A stretch of 64,000 nucleotides of DNA, taken from assembly GCF_004342285.1 (NCBI RefSeq), contig NZ_SMCV01000008.1, positions 124,001 through 188,000 on the forward strand. Direction: 5' to 3'. The stretch is from Klebsiella sp. BIGb0138 (GTDB lineage Bacteria > Pseudomonadota > Gammaproteobacteria > Enterobacterales > Enterobacteriaceae). The stretch's first letter is position 1. Every line of letters begins with the position of its first letter. The notes under the pieces were generated by a model. The model saw nothing but the letters and a program-made list of their open reading frames with translations. It ran no database searches and was not told the DNA's origin. The translations under genes were made by a program, and so were the position numbers. Shown here one piece after another: positions 22,439-30,356 of this stretch.

Positions 22439-23806
22439 ATGATCAGCGTATTCGATATTTTTAAAATCGGCATTGGCCCTTCCAGCTCCCATACCGTTGG
22501 ACCAATGAAGGCGGGCAAACAATTCACGGACGACCTTATCGCGCGCGGGCTGCTTGCCGACGTCACCGAGGTCGTTGTCGACGTGTACGGTTCTCTTTCC
22601 CTGACCGGCAAAGGGCACCATACCGACATCGCGATTATTATGGGTCTTGCAGGCAACCTGCCTGACAGCGTTGATATTGACGCTATCCCGGCGTTTATTC
22701 AGGACGTCAACACCCACGGACGCCTGATGCTGGCGAACGGCCAGCAGGAAGTCGCCTTCCCGGTCGATCGGTGCATGAATTTCCATGCCGACAACCTGTC
22801 GCTGCATGAAAACGGCATGCGGGTTACCGCTCTGGGCGGCGACAAGGTGCTCTACAGCCAGACCTACTACTCCATTGGCGGCGGCTTTATTGTCGATGAA
22901 CAACACTTCGGCCAGAGCAATGAAGCTCCGGTGGAAGTGCCCTATCCGTATAAAAACGCGGCGGATCTGCAAAGGCACTGCCGTGAAACCGGGCTCTCGC
23001 TTTCCGGCCTGATGATGCAAAACGAACTGGCTTTGCACAGCAAAGAGCAGCTGGAGCAGCACTTCGCCGCCGTCTGGGAAGTGATGAGCGGCGGTATCGA
23101 GCACGGAATCACTACCGAAGGCGTTTTGCCGGGCAAGCTGCGCGTCCCGCGCCGCGCCGCCGCCCTGCGCCGGATGCTGGTCAGCCAGGACAATACCAAC
23201 AGCGACCCGATGGCGGTGGTTGACTGGATCAACATGTTTGCTCTGGCGGTGAACGAAGAGAATGCCGCCGGCGGCCGCGTGGTGACTGCGCCGACCAACG
23301 GTGCCTGCGGTATCGTGCCGGCGGTGCTGGCCTATTACGACAAGTTTATCCGTAAGGTCAATGCCAATTCACTGGCACGTTACCTGCTGGTGACCAGCGC
23401 GATTGGCTCACTGTACAAGATGAACGCCTCGATTTCCGGCGCCGAAGTGGGCTGCCAGGGTGAAGTCGGCGTGGCCTGTTCGATGGCGGCGGCCGGTCTC
23501 ACCGAACTGCTGGGCGGTAGCCCGGGCCAGGTGTGTATCGCAGCGGAAATTGGCATGGAGCACAATCTGGGTCTGACCTGCGATCCGGTTGCCGGCCAGG
23601 TACAGGTTCCCTGCATCGAGCGTAACGCTATCGCCGCCGTCAAAGCGGTGAACGCGGCGCGTATGGCGCTGCGCCGCACCAGCGAACCGCGCGTCTGCCT
23701 CGATAAGGTCATCGAAACCATGTACGAAACGGGCAAAGATATGAACGCTAAGTACCGCGAAACCTCGCGCGGCGGCCTGGCGATGAAAATCGTCGCCTGC
23801 GATTAG
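22439..23806 (+). CDS. sdaB: L-serine ammonia-lyase SdaB
   Basis: Iron-sulfur dependent L-serine deaminase giving pyruvate and ammonia. The 455 residues carry the N-terminal GPSSSHTVGPMKAG block, the central TNGACGIVPAVLAYY, and the cysteines of VGVACSMAAAGL and LTCDPVAGQVQVPC that ligate the [4Fe-4S] cluster. Second gene of sdaCB. In E. coli the next gene is xni; here 13 kb of other genes intervene. Confidence 0.97.
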   Translation: MISVFDIFKIGIGPSSSHTVGPMKAGKQFTDDLIARGLLADVTEVVVDVYGSLSLTGKGHHTDIAIIMGLAGNLPDSVDIDAIPAFIQDVNTHGRLMLANGQQEVAFPVDRCMNFHADNLSLHENGMRVTALGGDKVLYSQTYYSIGGGFIVDEQHFGQSNEAPVEVPYPYKNAADLQRHCRETGLSLSGLMMQNELALHSKEQLEQHFAAVWEVMSGGIEHGITTEGVLPGKLRVPRRAAALRRMLVSQDNTNSDPMAVVDWINMFALAVNEENAAGGRVVTAPTNGACGIVPAVLAYYDKFIRKVNANSLARYLLVTSAIGSLYKMNASISGAEVGCQGEVGVACSMAAAGLTELLGGSPGQVCIAAEIGMEHNLGLTCDPVAGQVQVPCIERNAIAAVKAVNAARMALRRTSEPRVCLDKVIETMYETGKDMNAKYRETSRGGLAMKIVACD

Positions 23807-23815
23807 GACCTCTCA

Positions 23816-23845
23816 GGCCCGGCAGCCGCGGCTGCCGGGCCTTTC
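23816..23845 (+). terminator. terminator of sdaCB
   Basis: A perfect 26-bp palindrome with 13-bp arms (arm GGCCCGGCAGCCG) lies 9 bp past the sdaB stop and is followed by TTTCC. It marks the left edge of the accessory region. Confidence 0.8.
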
Positions 23846-23960
23846 CCCACCTTCCCTCCGCGCCAACCACTCTTTTTGTTATATAGATTAAAATTTAGTT
23901 ATTTATTGGTTATAAGGGCAATTTGTTACCTTACGGTTAACCGTTACAGGAGAACAAATC

Positions 23961-24899
23961 ATGTCCAAAAGGTTCCATCTGGCTGTGCTGCCGCTGGTGC
24001 TCGGCCTCTCTGCTTCCGCGCTGGCTCAGGCGCCGGAAACCGTCAACATCGGCTACCAGAAAGCCAATATCTTCGCCCTGCTCAAATACCGCGGCTCCCT
24101 CGATGAGACCTTCAAAAAACAGGGCATCGCCGTACGCTGGGTGGAATTCCCGGCCGGCCCGCAGATGCTGGAAGGGCTGAACGTCGGCAGTATCGACCTG
24201 GCCGCCACCGGCGATGCGCCGCCGGCCTTTGCCCAGGCGGCCCAGGCGGATCTGGTTTATCTCGCGCACTCACCGGCCAACCCTAAAACCGAAGCGATCG
24301 TGGTGCCGGAAAACTCAACGATTCACAACGTGGCCGATCTGAAAGGCAAGCGCGTGGGGCTGAATAAAGGCTCCGACGTCAACTACCTGCTGGTGGCCGC
24401 GCTGGAAAAAGCCGGTCTGAGCTATAAAGACATCACGCCGGTCTATCTGCCCCCGGCCGATGCCCGCGCCGCCTTCCAGCGTGGCGCCATCGATGCCTGG
24501 GTGATCTGGGATCCGTACCTTGCCGAAGTCGAAACCAACGCGAAGGCGCGGCAAATCAGCAACGCCGAAGGGCTGGTGCCGCATTACACCTTCTATCTCG
24601 CCAGCCGCAAATTTGCCGAAAACCACCCGGATACGGCAAAACAGGTGGTGGATGAGTTAAGTCAGCTAAGCGACTGGGCTAACGCCCATCAGGACGATGC
24701 CGCCGGGATCCTTGCCACTTCAACCGGGCTGGATAAAGCGATCTGGCTGAAAGCGCTTGCCCGCCTGCCCTATGGCGCCGAACGCATGACCCCTGCGGTC
24801 TATAACGAACAGCAGGCGCTGGCGGATACCTTCACCCGTATCGGCCTGCTGCCGGTGAAGGTCGATGTTCGCAGCGCCACCTGGTCGCAGGATAAATAA
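23961..24899 (+). CDS. SsuA-like (aliphatic sulfonate type) ABC substrate-binding protein
   Basis: Predicted periplasmic binding protein of the SsuA/TauA/NrtA family, probably for a sulfonate or related organosulfur compound. The 312 residues start with a Sec signal peptide (MSKRFHLAVL, hydrophobic core, cleavage likely after ALA at 20-22). Family motifs: EFPAGPQ (62-68), TGDAPP (83-88), LNKGS (134-138), AIDAWVIWDP (176-185). The start has AGGAG 8 bases upstream. It is an orphan: no SsuB/SsuC-type ATPase or permease lies beside it. The C-terminal half of the regulator at 34722 shares all these motifs in the same order. Ligand not predictable from sequence. Confidence 0.88.
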   Translation: MSKRFHLAVLPLVLGLSASALAQAPETVNIGYQKANIFALLKYRGSLDETFKKQGIAVRWVEFPAGPQMLEGLNVGSIDLAATGDAPPAFAQAAQADLVYLAHSPANPKTEAIVVPENSTIHNVADLKGKRVGLNKGSDVNYLLVAALEKAGLSYKDITPVYLPPADARAAFQRGAIDAWVIWDPYLAEVETNAKARQISNAEGLVPHYTFYLASRKFAENHPDTAKQVVDELSQLSDWANAHQDDAAGILATSTGLDKAIWLKALARLPYGAERMTPAVYNEQQALADTFTRIGLLPVKVDVRSATWSQDK

Positions 24900-24907
24900 C
24901 CCTTGTC

Positions 24908-24941
24908 GGCGACGGGCCTCCCCGTCGCCTTCTCTCTTTTT
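24908..24941 (+). terminator. terminator after the binding-protein gene
   Basis: GGCGACGGG/CCCGTCGCC stem (24908-24929) with a 4-base loop, followed by TTCTCTCTTTTT. It separates two convergent genes. Confidence 0.8.
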
Positions 24942-26163
24942 ACCCCTGCGCCTTTTCGCCGTCGCCAATCTGCCAGATAAAGGTCGGCGCCTCGCCGTTG
25001 ACCAGCCAGTTGCCAATATTGCGCGCTTTGTAGATAACCGGGTTATGCGAGGCCACCGTGCGCGCGTTGCGCCAGTGGCGATCGAGCGCCTTACCCACCC
25101 GGGTGTCCGACGCGCCGAGGGCGTTAAACAGCTCGGTCGCCGCACGCGGCACCCACTCGCTGGCAACCACCTGCGCCTGCGCCGCTTCGACTTCCGCCAG
25201 CCGATTGCGCTGTTCAATCAGCGCTTCGTCGCCGCTGGCATGAACCACATAGGCCTGCTGTAAAGATTCCGCCGCCTGCAGCACCGCCGCGCGGGTCGCC
25301 CACGCCCAGCTGCTGATTTGCCCCACCACCTGCAGGACCTGCGCGTCCTCGCGCGGGACCGCGGCGTTGCCATGGCTGTACATACGAGTGCGTTTTTTCA
25401 CCCCCTCGGCGGCGTCGCGTTCCACCGCCAGGCCGATTCCCGCCAGCGTCGCCAGTAAGATATGCTGATAGAAGGCGGTCTGATAACGAAAGCGTTCAGC
25501 AAAATCATAGACATGTTCCTGCTCAACCTGCGCCTGCTTAAAGCGGGTAGTACCGCTGCCGGTCAGACGCTGACCAAAGCCATCCCAGTCGTCTTCGCGT
25601 TCCACCGCGCTCTGCCGGGTGCTGACCAGCGCAATGACATCGCCGTTGTTGTCGCTGCGGCGGGCAAAGACATCAATCCAGTCGGCGTACAGCGTCCCGG
25701 TGCTGTAAAACTTCTCGCCGTTTAACTGCCAGCCGCGATCGTCCGGCGTCACCCGGGTAATCACCTCCCCAAGCTTGACCCCGCCGGTTTCGGTCCAGCC
25801 GCTGCCCACCAGCTCTGCATCGAGAAAACGTTGCAACCAGCGATCGCGCTGCGCGGAGTCCGGTTGATTCAGGCGATCTTCAACAAAGGCAAAATGGGCG
25901 CGCAGCGCCTGCGGCAGGTTGGAGTCGGCCTGGGCCAGCTCAATCAGCAGGGCAATCAGCTGCGGCAGCGACGCGCCCCAGCCGCCCTTTTCCCGCGGAA
26001 TGCGTACCGTGCCGAACCCCGCCTCCTTCAGCCAGCGAATCTGCTCGTCGGGCAAAATACGGTGCTGTTCGCGGTTTGCCGCCCCCTGCGCAATACGCGA
26101 GAAAATCGGCCGGAAAGCCGCGGCCAGCTGTTCATAATCGGTGCCGGTAGAGAGTAATGTCAT
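24940..26163 (-). CDS. SfnB-like acyl-CoA dehydrogenase family oxidoreductase
   Basis: The 407-residue protein belongs to the acyl-CoA dehydrogenase fold group that includes SfnB, DszC and other FMN-dependent monooxygenases. Visible features: RIPREKGGWGAS in the N-terminal helical domain, GSGWTETGG and WQLNGEKFYSTGTLYADW in the beta domain, and the C-terminal HWRNARTVASHNP typical of the DszC/SfnB branch. Such enzymes often act with reduced flavin on sulfur compounds. The frame opens at 26226, but ATGs at 26166 and 26163 follow AAGGAA; I chose 26163 for spacing. It starts 10 bp after the MFS gene. The substrate is inferred only from context. Confidence 0.82.
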   Translation of the reverse strand: MTLLSTGTDYEQLAAAFRPIFSRIAQGAANREQHRILPDEQIRWLKEAGFGTVRIPREKGGWGASLPQLIALLIELAQADSNLPQALRAHFAFVEDRLNQPDSAQRDRWLQRFLDAELVGSGWTETGGVKLGEVITRVTPDDRGWQLNGEKFYSTGTLYADWIDVFARRSDNNGDVIALVSTRQSAVEREDDWDGFGQRLTGSGTTRFKQAQVEQEHVYDFAERFRYQTAFYQHILLATLAGIGLAVERDAAEGVKKRTRMYSHGNAAVPREDAQVLQVVGQISSWAWATRAAVLQAAESLQQAYVVHASGDEALIEQRNRLAEVEAAQAQVVASEWVPRAATELFNALGASDTRVGKALDRHWRNARTVASHNPVIYKARNIGNWLVNGEAPTFIWQIGDGEKAQG

Positions 26164-26173
26164 CATCTGTTCC

Positions 26174-27595
26174 TTAATGGTGGCTGTCGTCAATATCGTG
26201 ACGCGTCGGCTCGTGGCGGACCGCAAGCAGGAAGAAGATCGGAATAATGGCGGCCAGCGACACCACCCAGAACATCTGAGTGCCGAGGGAGGCCTGCAGT
26301 AGCGGCAGCACGAACAGCGCCAGCGCGCTGCCGATACCGGAGAGCGCCCGGCTGAAGCCGACGCCGGTGGCGCGAATCGCGGTAGGATAGGAAAGCGCCG
26401 GATAGATCATCAGCTGCGCGCCGGGGCCGAAGCCCTCGGCAAACAGCCACAGGCCAAGCATCGCGATCGCCAGCACGACCCCGGCGGTGGCATGCGGCTG
26501 GCCGACCAGCGCAAGGGCGATCAGGGCGATAAACTGCAGCGCGAAGCCGGCCATCGCCACGTGGCGCGACGGGTATTTCCACGCCAGATGCATCCCCAGC
26601 AGCCCGCCGGTAAAGGCAAACAGCGCGTTCAACCCCAGTGAGGCGGAGATGGTTTCAAACACCCCGGCCCCGAGAAAGCGGGCGAGGATCGACGGCAGGA
26701 AAAAGGCGATGGCGGTGTACTCAAAGGAGATACAAATATTCATCACCCCGGCGACGATGGTGCGCTCGCGATACGGCTTTTCAAACAGCACGCGGAAGCT
26801 CACTTTCGGCGGCGGCGCGGGACGTTCGGCCGGCGCTTCATGGGCGGCAATGCCGTAAGAGTCGCGCAGAATGCGCACCGCCGAAGTCAGGTCCCCCTGG
26901 TTTGCCGCCCACAGCGGCGATTCATTCATAAATTTGCTGCGCACGGCGATAATCAGCAGCGCCGGAACGGCGCCAAACAGCAGCGAGGCGCGCCACAGCC
27001 AGTCGAGGTGCGCCTGCGGCAGCAGGAAATAGAGACCGAAGATAATCAGAAAACAGAGCGTCGAGGCGGCGTACCACATCGGGCACCAGGAGGCGAGGCG
27101 CGCGGCCTTATTGCCTTTGCCGGTAAAACGGGAGAATTCAGCGAGGTAGGACATGGCGACCGGCAGATCGATACCCACGCCGATGCCCATCAGAAAGCGC
27201 GCGCCGATCAGCACCCAGACATTGGGGGCCAGACCGGCGGCGATGGCCGAGACGACGAAAAACAGCATATCGGCCATAAACACCGAATAGCGGCCATATT
27301 TATCCGTCAGCCAGCCGCCGATTAAGTTGCCGATAATGGTGCCGACCATAATGGATGAGGTGACCAGGCCGGTCAGCAGCGGCGAAAGCTGGAATTCACG
27401 CACCACGTCATCGATGCCGTAGGAGAGCGTGGTTAAATCATAGGCGTCGAGAAAGACGCCGCCGAGAGCGAGGAAGACAATCATCCGCGCATATTTAGCC
27501 TGATCCTTGCCCGAATTAATCAGCCGCGCCACGTCCCCGACGCTACTCACCGGCGCGGAGGCCACTCCGGGATTATCAACAGACAGCGTACTCAT
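26174..27595 (-). CDS. MFS transporter
   Basis: A 473-residue permease with about 12 membrane segments and the metabolite:H+ symporter signature GGWLTDKYGRY between segments 2 and 3 and FLMGIGVGIDLPVAMSYLAEF further on. Followed closely by the SfnB-like gene on the same strand, so the two are probably co-transcribed. Upstream, the ABC operon ends in a terminator, so this pair should have its own promoter in 27596-27715; no sigma54 (GG-N10-GC) site is present there. Import of an organosulfur compound or export of a product are both possible. Confidence 0.82.
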   Translation of the reverse strand: MSTLSVDNPGVASAPVSSVGDVARLINSGKDQAKYARMIVFLALGGVFLDAYDLTTLSYGIDDVVREFQLSPLLTGLVTSSIMVGTIIGNLIGGWLTDKYGRYSVFMADMLFFVVSAIAAGLAPNVWVLIGARFLMGIGVGIDLPVAMSYLAEFSRFTGKGNKAARLASWCPMWYAASTLCFLIIFGLYFLLPQAHLDWLWRASLLFGAVPALLIIAVRSKFMNESPLWAANQGDLTSAVRILRDSYGIAAHEAPAERPAPPPKVSFRVLFEKPYRERTIVAGVMNICISFEYTAIAFFLPSILARFLGAGVFETISASLGLNALFAFTGGLLGMHLAWKYPSRHVAMAGFALQFIALIALALVGQPHATAGVVLAIAMLGLWLFAEGFGPGAQLMIYPALSYPTAIRATGVGFSRALSGIGSALALFVLPLLQASLGTQMFWVVSLAAIIPIFFLLAVRHEPTRHDIDDSHH

Positions 27596-27715
27596 GTTTT
27601 CACCTTATTATGTTGTGCAGGTGATCGAAGTTATAGGCCGCCAGCCGATAAAGTGGAACCAACAAAAACGCATATAAAAATCAATATATTCAATAAGTTA
27701 CTTAATAAAGGCAAC

Positions 27716-27745
27716 AAAAGCAGGACGCGCTTTCGCCCGTCCTGC
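27716..27745 (-). terminator. terminator of the ABC transporter operon
   Basis: GCAGGACGGGC and GCGCGTCCTGC pair with one mismatch around a GAAA loop, 21 bp past the stop of the binding-protein gene, followed by TTTTGTTGCCTTT on the minus strand. Confidence 0.8.
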
Positions 27746-27766
27746 ATGGTCATCGATCAGCAAAAA

Positions 27767-28645
27767 TTATTCCGCGGAAACCGGCACCAGCACGTCTTTC
27801 ACCAGCGGATCGTCGGTGGTTTTCAACCAGCTTTGAATGCGCGGGTCGGAAAACGCCTGCTTCAATTTGACGATATTCTCCTGCGATAAATAAGGCGTCC
27901 CGATAACTAATTGCGAAGCAAAGGTACGCGGCGCCGGCGGGAATAAGATGCCTTTATCGCGCGACACTTTTCCGGCATCAAACTGCGAGACATAGCCGAT
28001 TGCCGCATCCACCGAATTGAGCGCCCGCGGCATGGTTAACAAGTCCAGCTCTTTGAAGTTAAACTGATGCGGATTGCCAACGATATTTTTCAGCTTCGCC
28101 GTACGCGGTTCCACCGCCGGGTCGAGCGTAATCAGGCCGATGCGCTGCAGCAGCCACAGCGCCTGCCCCTGGTTGGCGCCATCATCCGGCACCACGATCG
28201 TTGCGCCGTTCGGCAGATCCTTGACCGATTTATAGCGTTCGGAGTAGATCCCAAAGGCCCACTGGAATACCGGCACCGTTGTTGAAAGCGCGAAGCCGTT
28301 GGCGTCCACCACCTGTTTCAGCCACCATTGATGCTGATAGATGGTTCCGGCATATTCCCCCTGCGCCACCGCCCGGTCCGCCTGCACCGGATCCTGTACC
28401 CCCACCGCCTCCAGCTTCAGGCCATAATCCGGCGCAATATGCTCGCCGATGTACTCAATGATCCGCTGCTCGCCGGCCATCGCCGGTTCATAATGAATTT
28501 TCAGGGTGGTGCCAAACACCACCTGCTGCGACTGGGCCTGTCCCCGCCACCACCAGAAGGCGACGGCCAGCGCCACAATCACCACCAGCGCCGCCAGCCA
28601 CGGCCAGCGGCGGGCCTTACGTAACTCAAATTGTTCTGTTGTCAT
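27767..28645 (-). CDS. NlpA/MetQ-family substrate-binding protein with N-terminal membrane anchor
   Basis: The 292 residues belong to the NlpA (MetQ-type) binding-protein family. Instead of a lipobox there is a single hydrophobic segment at about 14-31 (WPWLAALVVIVALAVAF) and no cysteine in the first 50 residues, so it appears to be a signal-anchored rather than a lipid-anchored protein. The family core shows YEPAMAGEQRIIEYIGE and IVVPDDGANQGQALWLLQ. It overlaps the permease gene by 4 bp (ATGA) and is last in the MetNIQ-like set. Placement in an organosulfur locus suggests a substrate other than methionine. Confidence 0.85.
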   Translation of the reverse strand: MTTEQFELRKARRWPWLAALVVIVALAVAFWWWRGQAQSQQVVFGTTLKIHYEPAMAGEQRIIEYIGEHIAPDYGLKLEAVGVQDPVQADRAVAQGEYAGTIYQHQWWLKQVVDANGFALSTTVPVFQWAFGIYSERYKSVKDLPNGATIVVPDDGANQGQALWLLQRIGLITLDPAVEPRTAKLKNIVGNPHQFNFKELDLLTMPRALNSVDAAIGYVSQFDAGKVSRDKGILFPPAPRTFASQLVIGTPYLSQENIVKLKQAFSDPRIQSWLKTTDDPLVKDVLVPVSAE

Positions 28646-29340
28646 GAAGCAATCCCCTGCGTGTGGCGAAGTTTGTTGACCAGACGGTCACCGAAAAATT
28701 GAATCAGCTGAATAGTGGCGATCAGCGCGATAATGGTGGCGATCATGATGTGGTTGTCGAAGCGCTGGTAGCCGTACACCACCGCCAGATAGCCGATGCC
28801 TCCCGCGCCGATGGTGCCGGCAATGGCGGAGTATTCGATCATCGACACCAGGTTGAGCGTCACCGCCGCCACCAGCGCGGGCAGGGCTTCGCTAAGCTGG
28901 GCGCTGCGGATGATCTGCCAGCGCGATCCGCCGCACACCACCCCCACGGCGGTGACCTCGGCCGGCAGTTCGCGCAGCGCGTTTTCCACCAGCCGGCCAA
29001 AAAACGGTACCCCGGCGGCGATCATCGGCACCACGGCGGCAGGAATGCCGATCGTCGTCCCGGTGAGCCAGAAGGTGAAGGGAATAATCGCCGCCATCAG
29101 CACCAGAAACGGCAGGGAGCGTCCCATGTTCACCACCCAGTTCAGCACCCGGTACAGCGCGGCGTGCGGGAACAGGCCGCGCGGTGAAGCGTTGAATAAC
29201 ACCACCCCGACCACCCCGCCGAGGGTCACCACAAACAGCATCACGATGGCCACCATCAGCCAGGTTTCGCCGTAGGCGGGCAGCAGCAGCGTATGGATTT
29301 CGCTCCAGGGCGTATCCTGGCTGATTACCGAAGGTTTCAT
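28642..29340 (-). CDS. MetI-like ABC transporter permease
   Basis: A 232-residue inner-membrane permease with five to six hydrophobic segments and the EAA coupling loop region ENALRELPAEVTAVGVVCGGS. It most resembles methionine-type MetI. Its start overlaps the ATPase stop by 4 bp and its stop overlaps the binding-protein start by 4 bp, so the three genes are translated as a unit. Confidence 0.87.
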   Translation of the reverse strand: MKPSVISQDTPWSEIHTLLLPAYGETWLMVAIVMLFVVTLGGVVGVVLFNASPRGLFPHAALYRVLNWVVNMGRSLPFLVLMAAIIPFTFWLTGTTIGIPAAVVPMIAAGVPFFGRLVENALRELPAEVTAVGVVCGGSRWQIIRSAQLSEALPALVAAVTLNLVSMIEYSAIAGTIGAGGIGYLAVVYGYQRFDNHIMIATIIALIATIQLIQFFGDRLVNKLRHTQGIAS

Positions 29341-30356
29341 ACCGCCTCCTTGAGTTCCGGCGCGTCGTCAAGAATCTCCGCCGAAATACCCAGCTGCGCC
29401 AGCAGCGCCAGCATCCGCGCCGCCGACAGACGTTCGCCCTGGAAACGCACCCCCGCCTGCAGCCGTCCCGCCAGCCGGCCGTTGATCACCTCCACGTGAC
29501 CGCCGAGCAGATCGATCTGCAGCGCAAACTGCTGGCTCAGGCGGCTGATCCAGTCGGTCGCCACCGGGACATCCCAGCGATAGCTCAGGCGCAGCAGCAG
29601 GTCGCTATGGGCCGCAACCGGAGAGAGCGGCAGCAGCTGCTGACCCAACAGAGAATCCGGGCGCGCCAGCAGCTCTTTCACCTGACCGAACTGGACAATC
29701 GCCCCGTCGCGAATTTCCGCCACCGCGTCCGCCGCCGTCCGTACCGCATCCATCTCGTGGGTGATCAGCACGATCGCCAGGCGGTATTCATCGCGCAGGC
29801 GTTTAAGCAAATTCAGCACCGCCGCGGTGGCCTGCGGATCCAGCCCGGAGGTGGCCTCGTCCGCCAGCAGCACCGACGGGCGCAGCGCCAGCGCGCGGGC
29901 GATCCCAATCCGCTGACGCTGGCCGCCGGAAAGCTGGGCCGGCCAGGCATCCGCTTTATGGCTCAACCCGACGCTCTCCAGCAGTTCGCCGACCCGGGCT
30001 TTAATATCGCGCTCGACCACACCGAGATATTCCAGCGGCAGGGCGATATTTTGCCAGGCGGTTTTGCGATTCAGCAGCGCCGAGGACTGAAAAACGGTGC
30101 CGATCGCCCGCCGTTCGCGGCGCAGCGCCTCCCCGCTCAACAAGGACAAATCCTGGCCGTTGACCCGAATGCTGCCGCTGTCGGGGCGCTCCAGCAGGCT
30201 GATGCAGCGTGCGAGGGTCGATTTCCCCGCGCCGCTTGGCCCCACCACCGCGGTGATGGAGCTGGTCGGCACCCGCAGCGAGAGCCCTTTCAGCACCTCG
30301 CTGAGCCGCCCGTCCGCCGCGCGGTAGCTTTTATGCAGGTTATCTATCTCGATCAT
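29337..30356 (-). CDS. MetN-like ABC transporter ATPase
   Basis: The 339 residues hold a full nucleotide-binding domain: Walker A GPSGAGKST (residues 39-47), Q-loop FQSSALLN, signature LSGGQRQR, Walker B VLLADEATSGLDP, and switch histidine ITHEMD. A C-terminal domain of about 90 residues corresponds to the NIL/ACT regulatory domain of MetN, where methionine binds in E. coli. The start overlaps the upstream monooxygenase stop by 4 bp. Together with the next two genes it makes a complete importer. Confidence 0.88.
   Translation of the reverse strand: MIEIDNLHKSYRAADGRLSEVLKGLSLRVPTSSITAVVGPSGAGKSTLARCISLLERPDSGSIRVNGQDLSLLSGEALRRERRAIGTVFQSSALLNRKTAWQNIALPLEYLGVVERDIKARVGELLESVGLSHKADAWPAQLSGGQRQRIGIARALALRPSVLLADEATSGLDPQATAAVLNLLKRLRDEYRLAIVLITHEMDAVRTAADAVAEIRDGAIVQFGQVKELLARPDSLLGQQLLPLSPVAAHSDLLLRLSYRWDVPVATDWISRLSQQFALQIDLLGGHVEVINGRLAGRLQAGVRFQGERLSAARMLALLAQLGISAEILDDAPELKEAV

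Noticed and set aside
21056-23104. 682-codon open frame antisense to sdaC and sdaB
   Set aside because: It mirrors the codon structure of two well-supported genes, has no family-like motifs and no ribosome binding site; a typical antisense shadow in GC-rich coding DNA.
23846-23960. Possible sigma54 promoter or regulator dyad upstream of the SsuA-like gene
   Set aside because: No GG-N10-GC and no GCTGTTGCAAA motif found; TGGTTATAAGGGCAA has the dinucleotides at the wrong spacing.
27596-27715. Possible second sigma54 promoter upstream of the MFS gene
   Set aside because: Checked for GG-N10-GC on the minus strand; no pair at the required distance is present.
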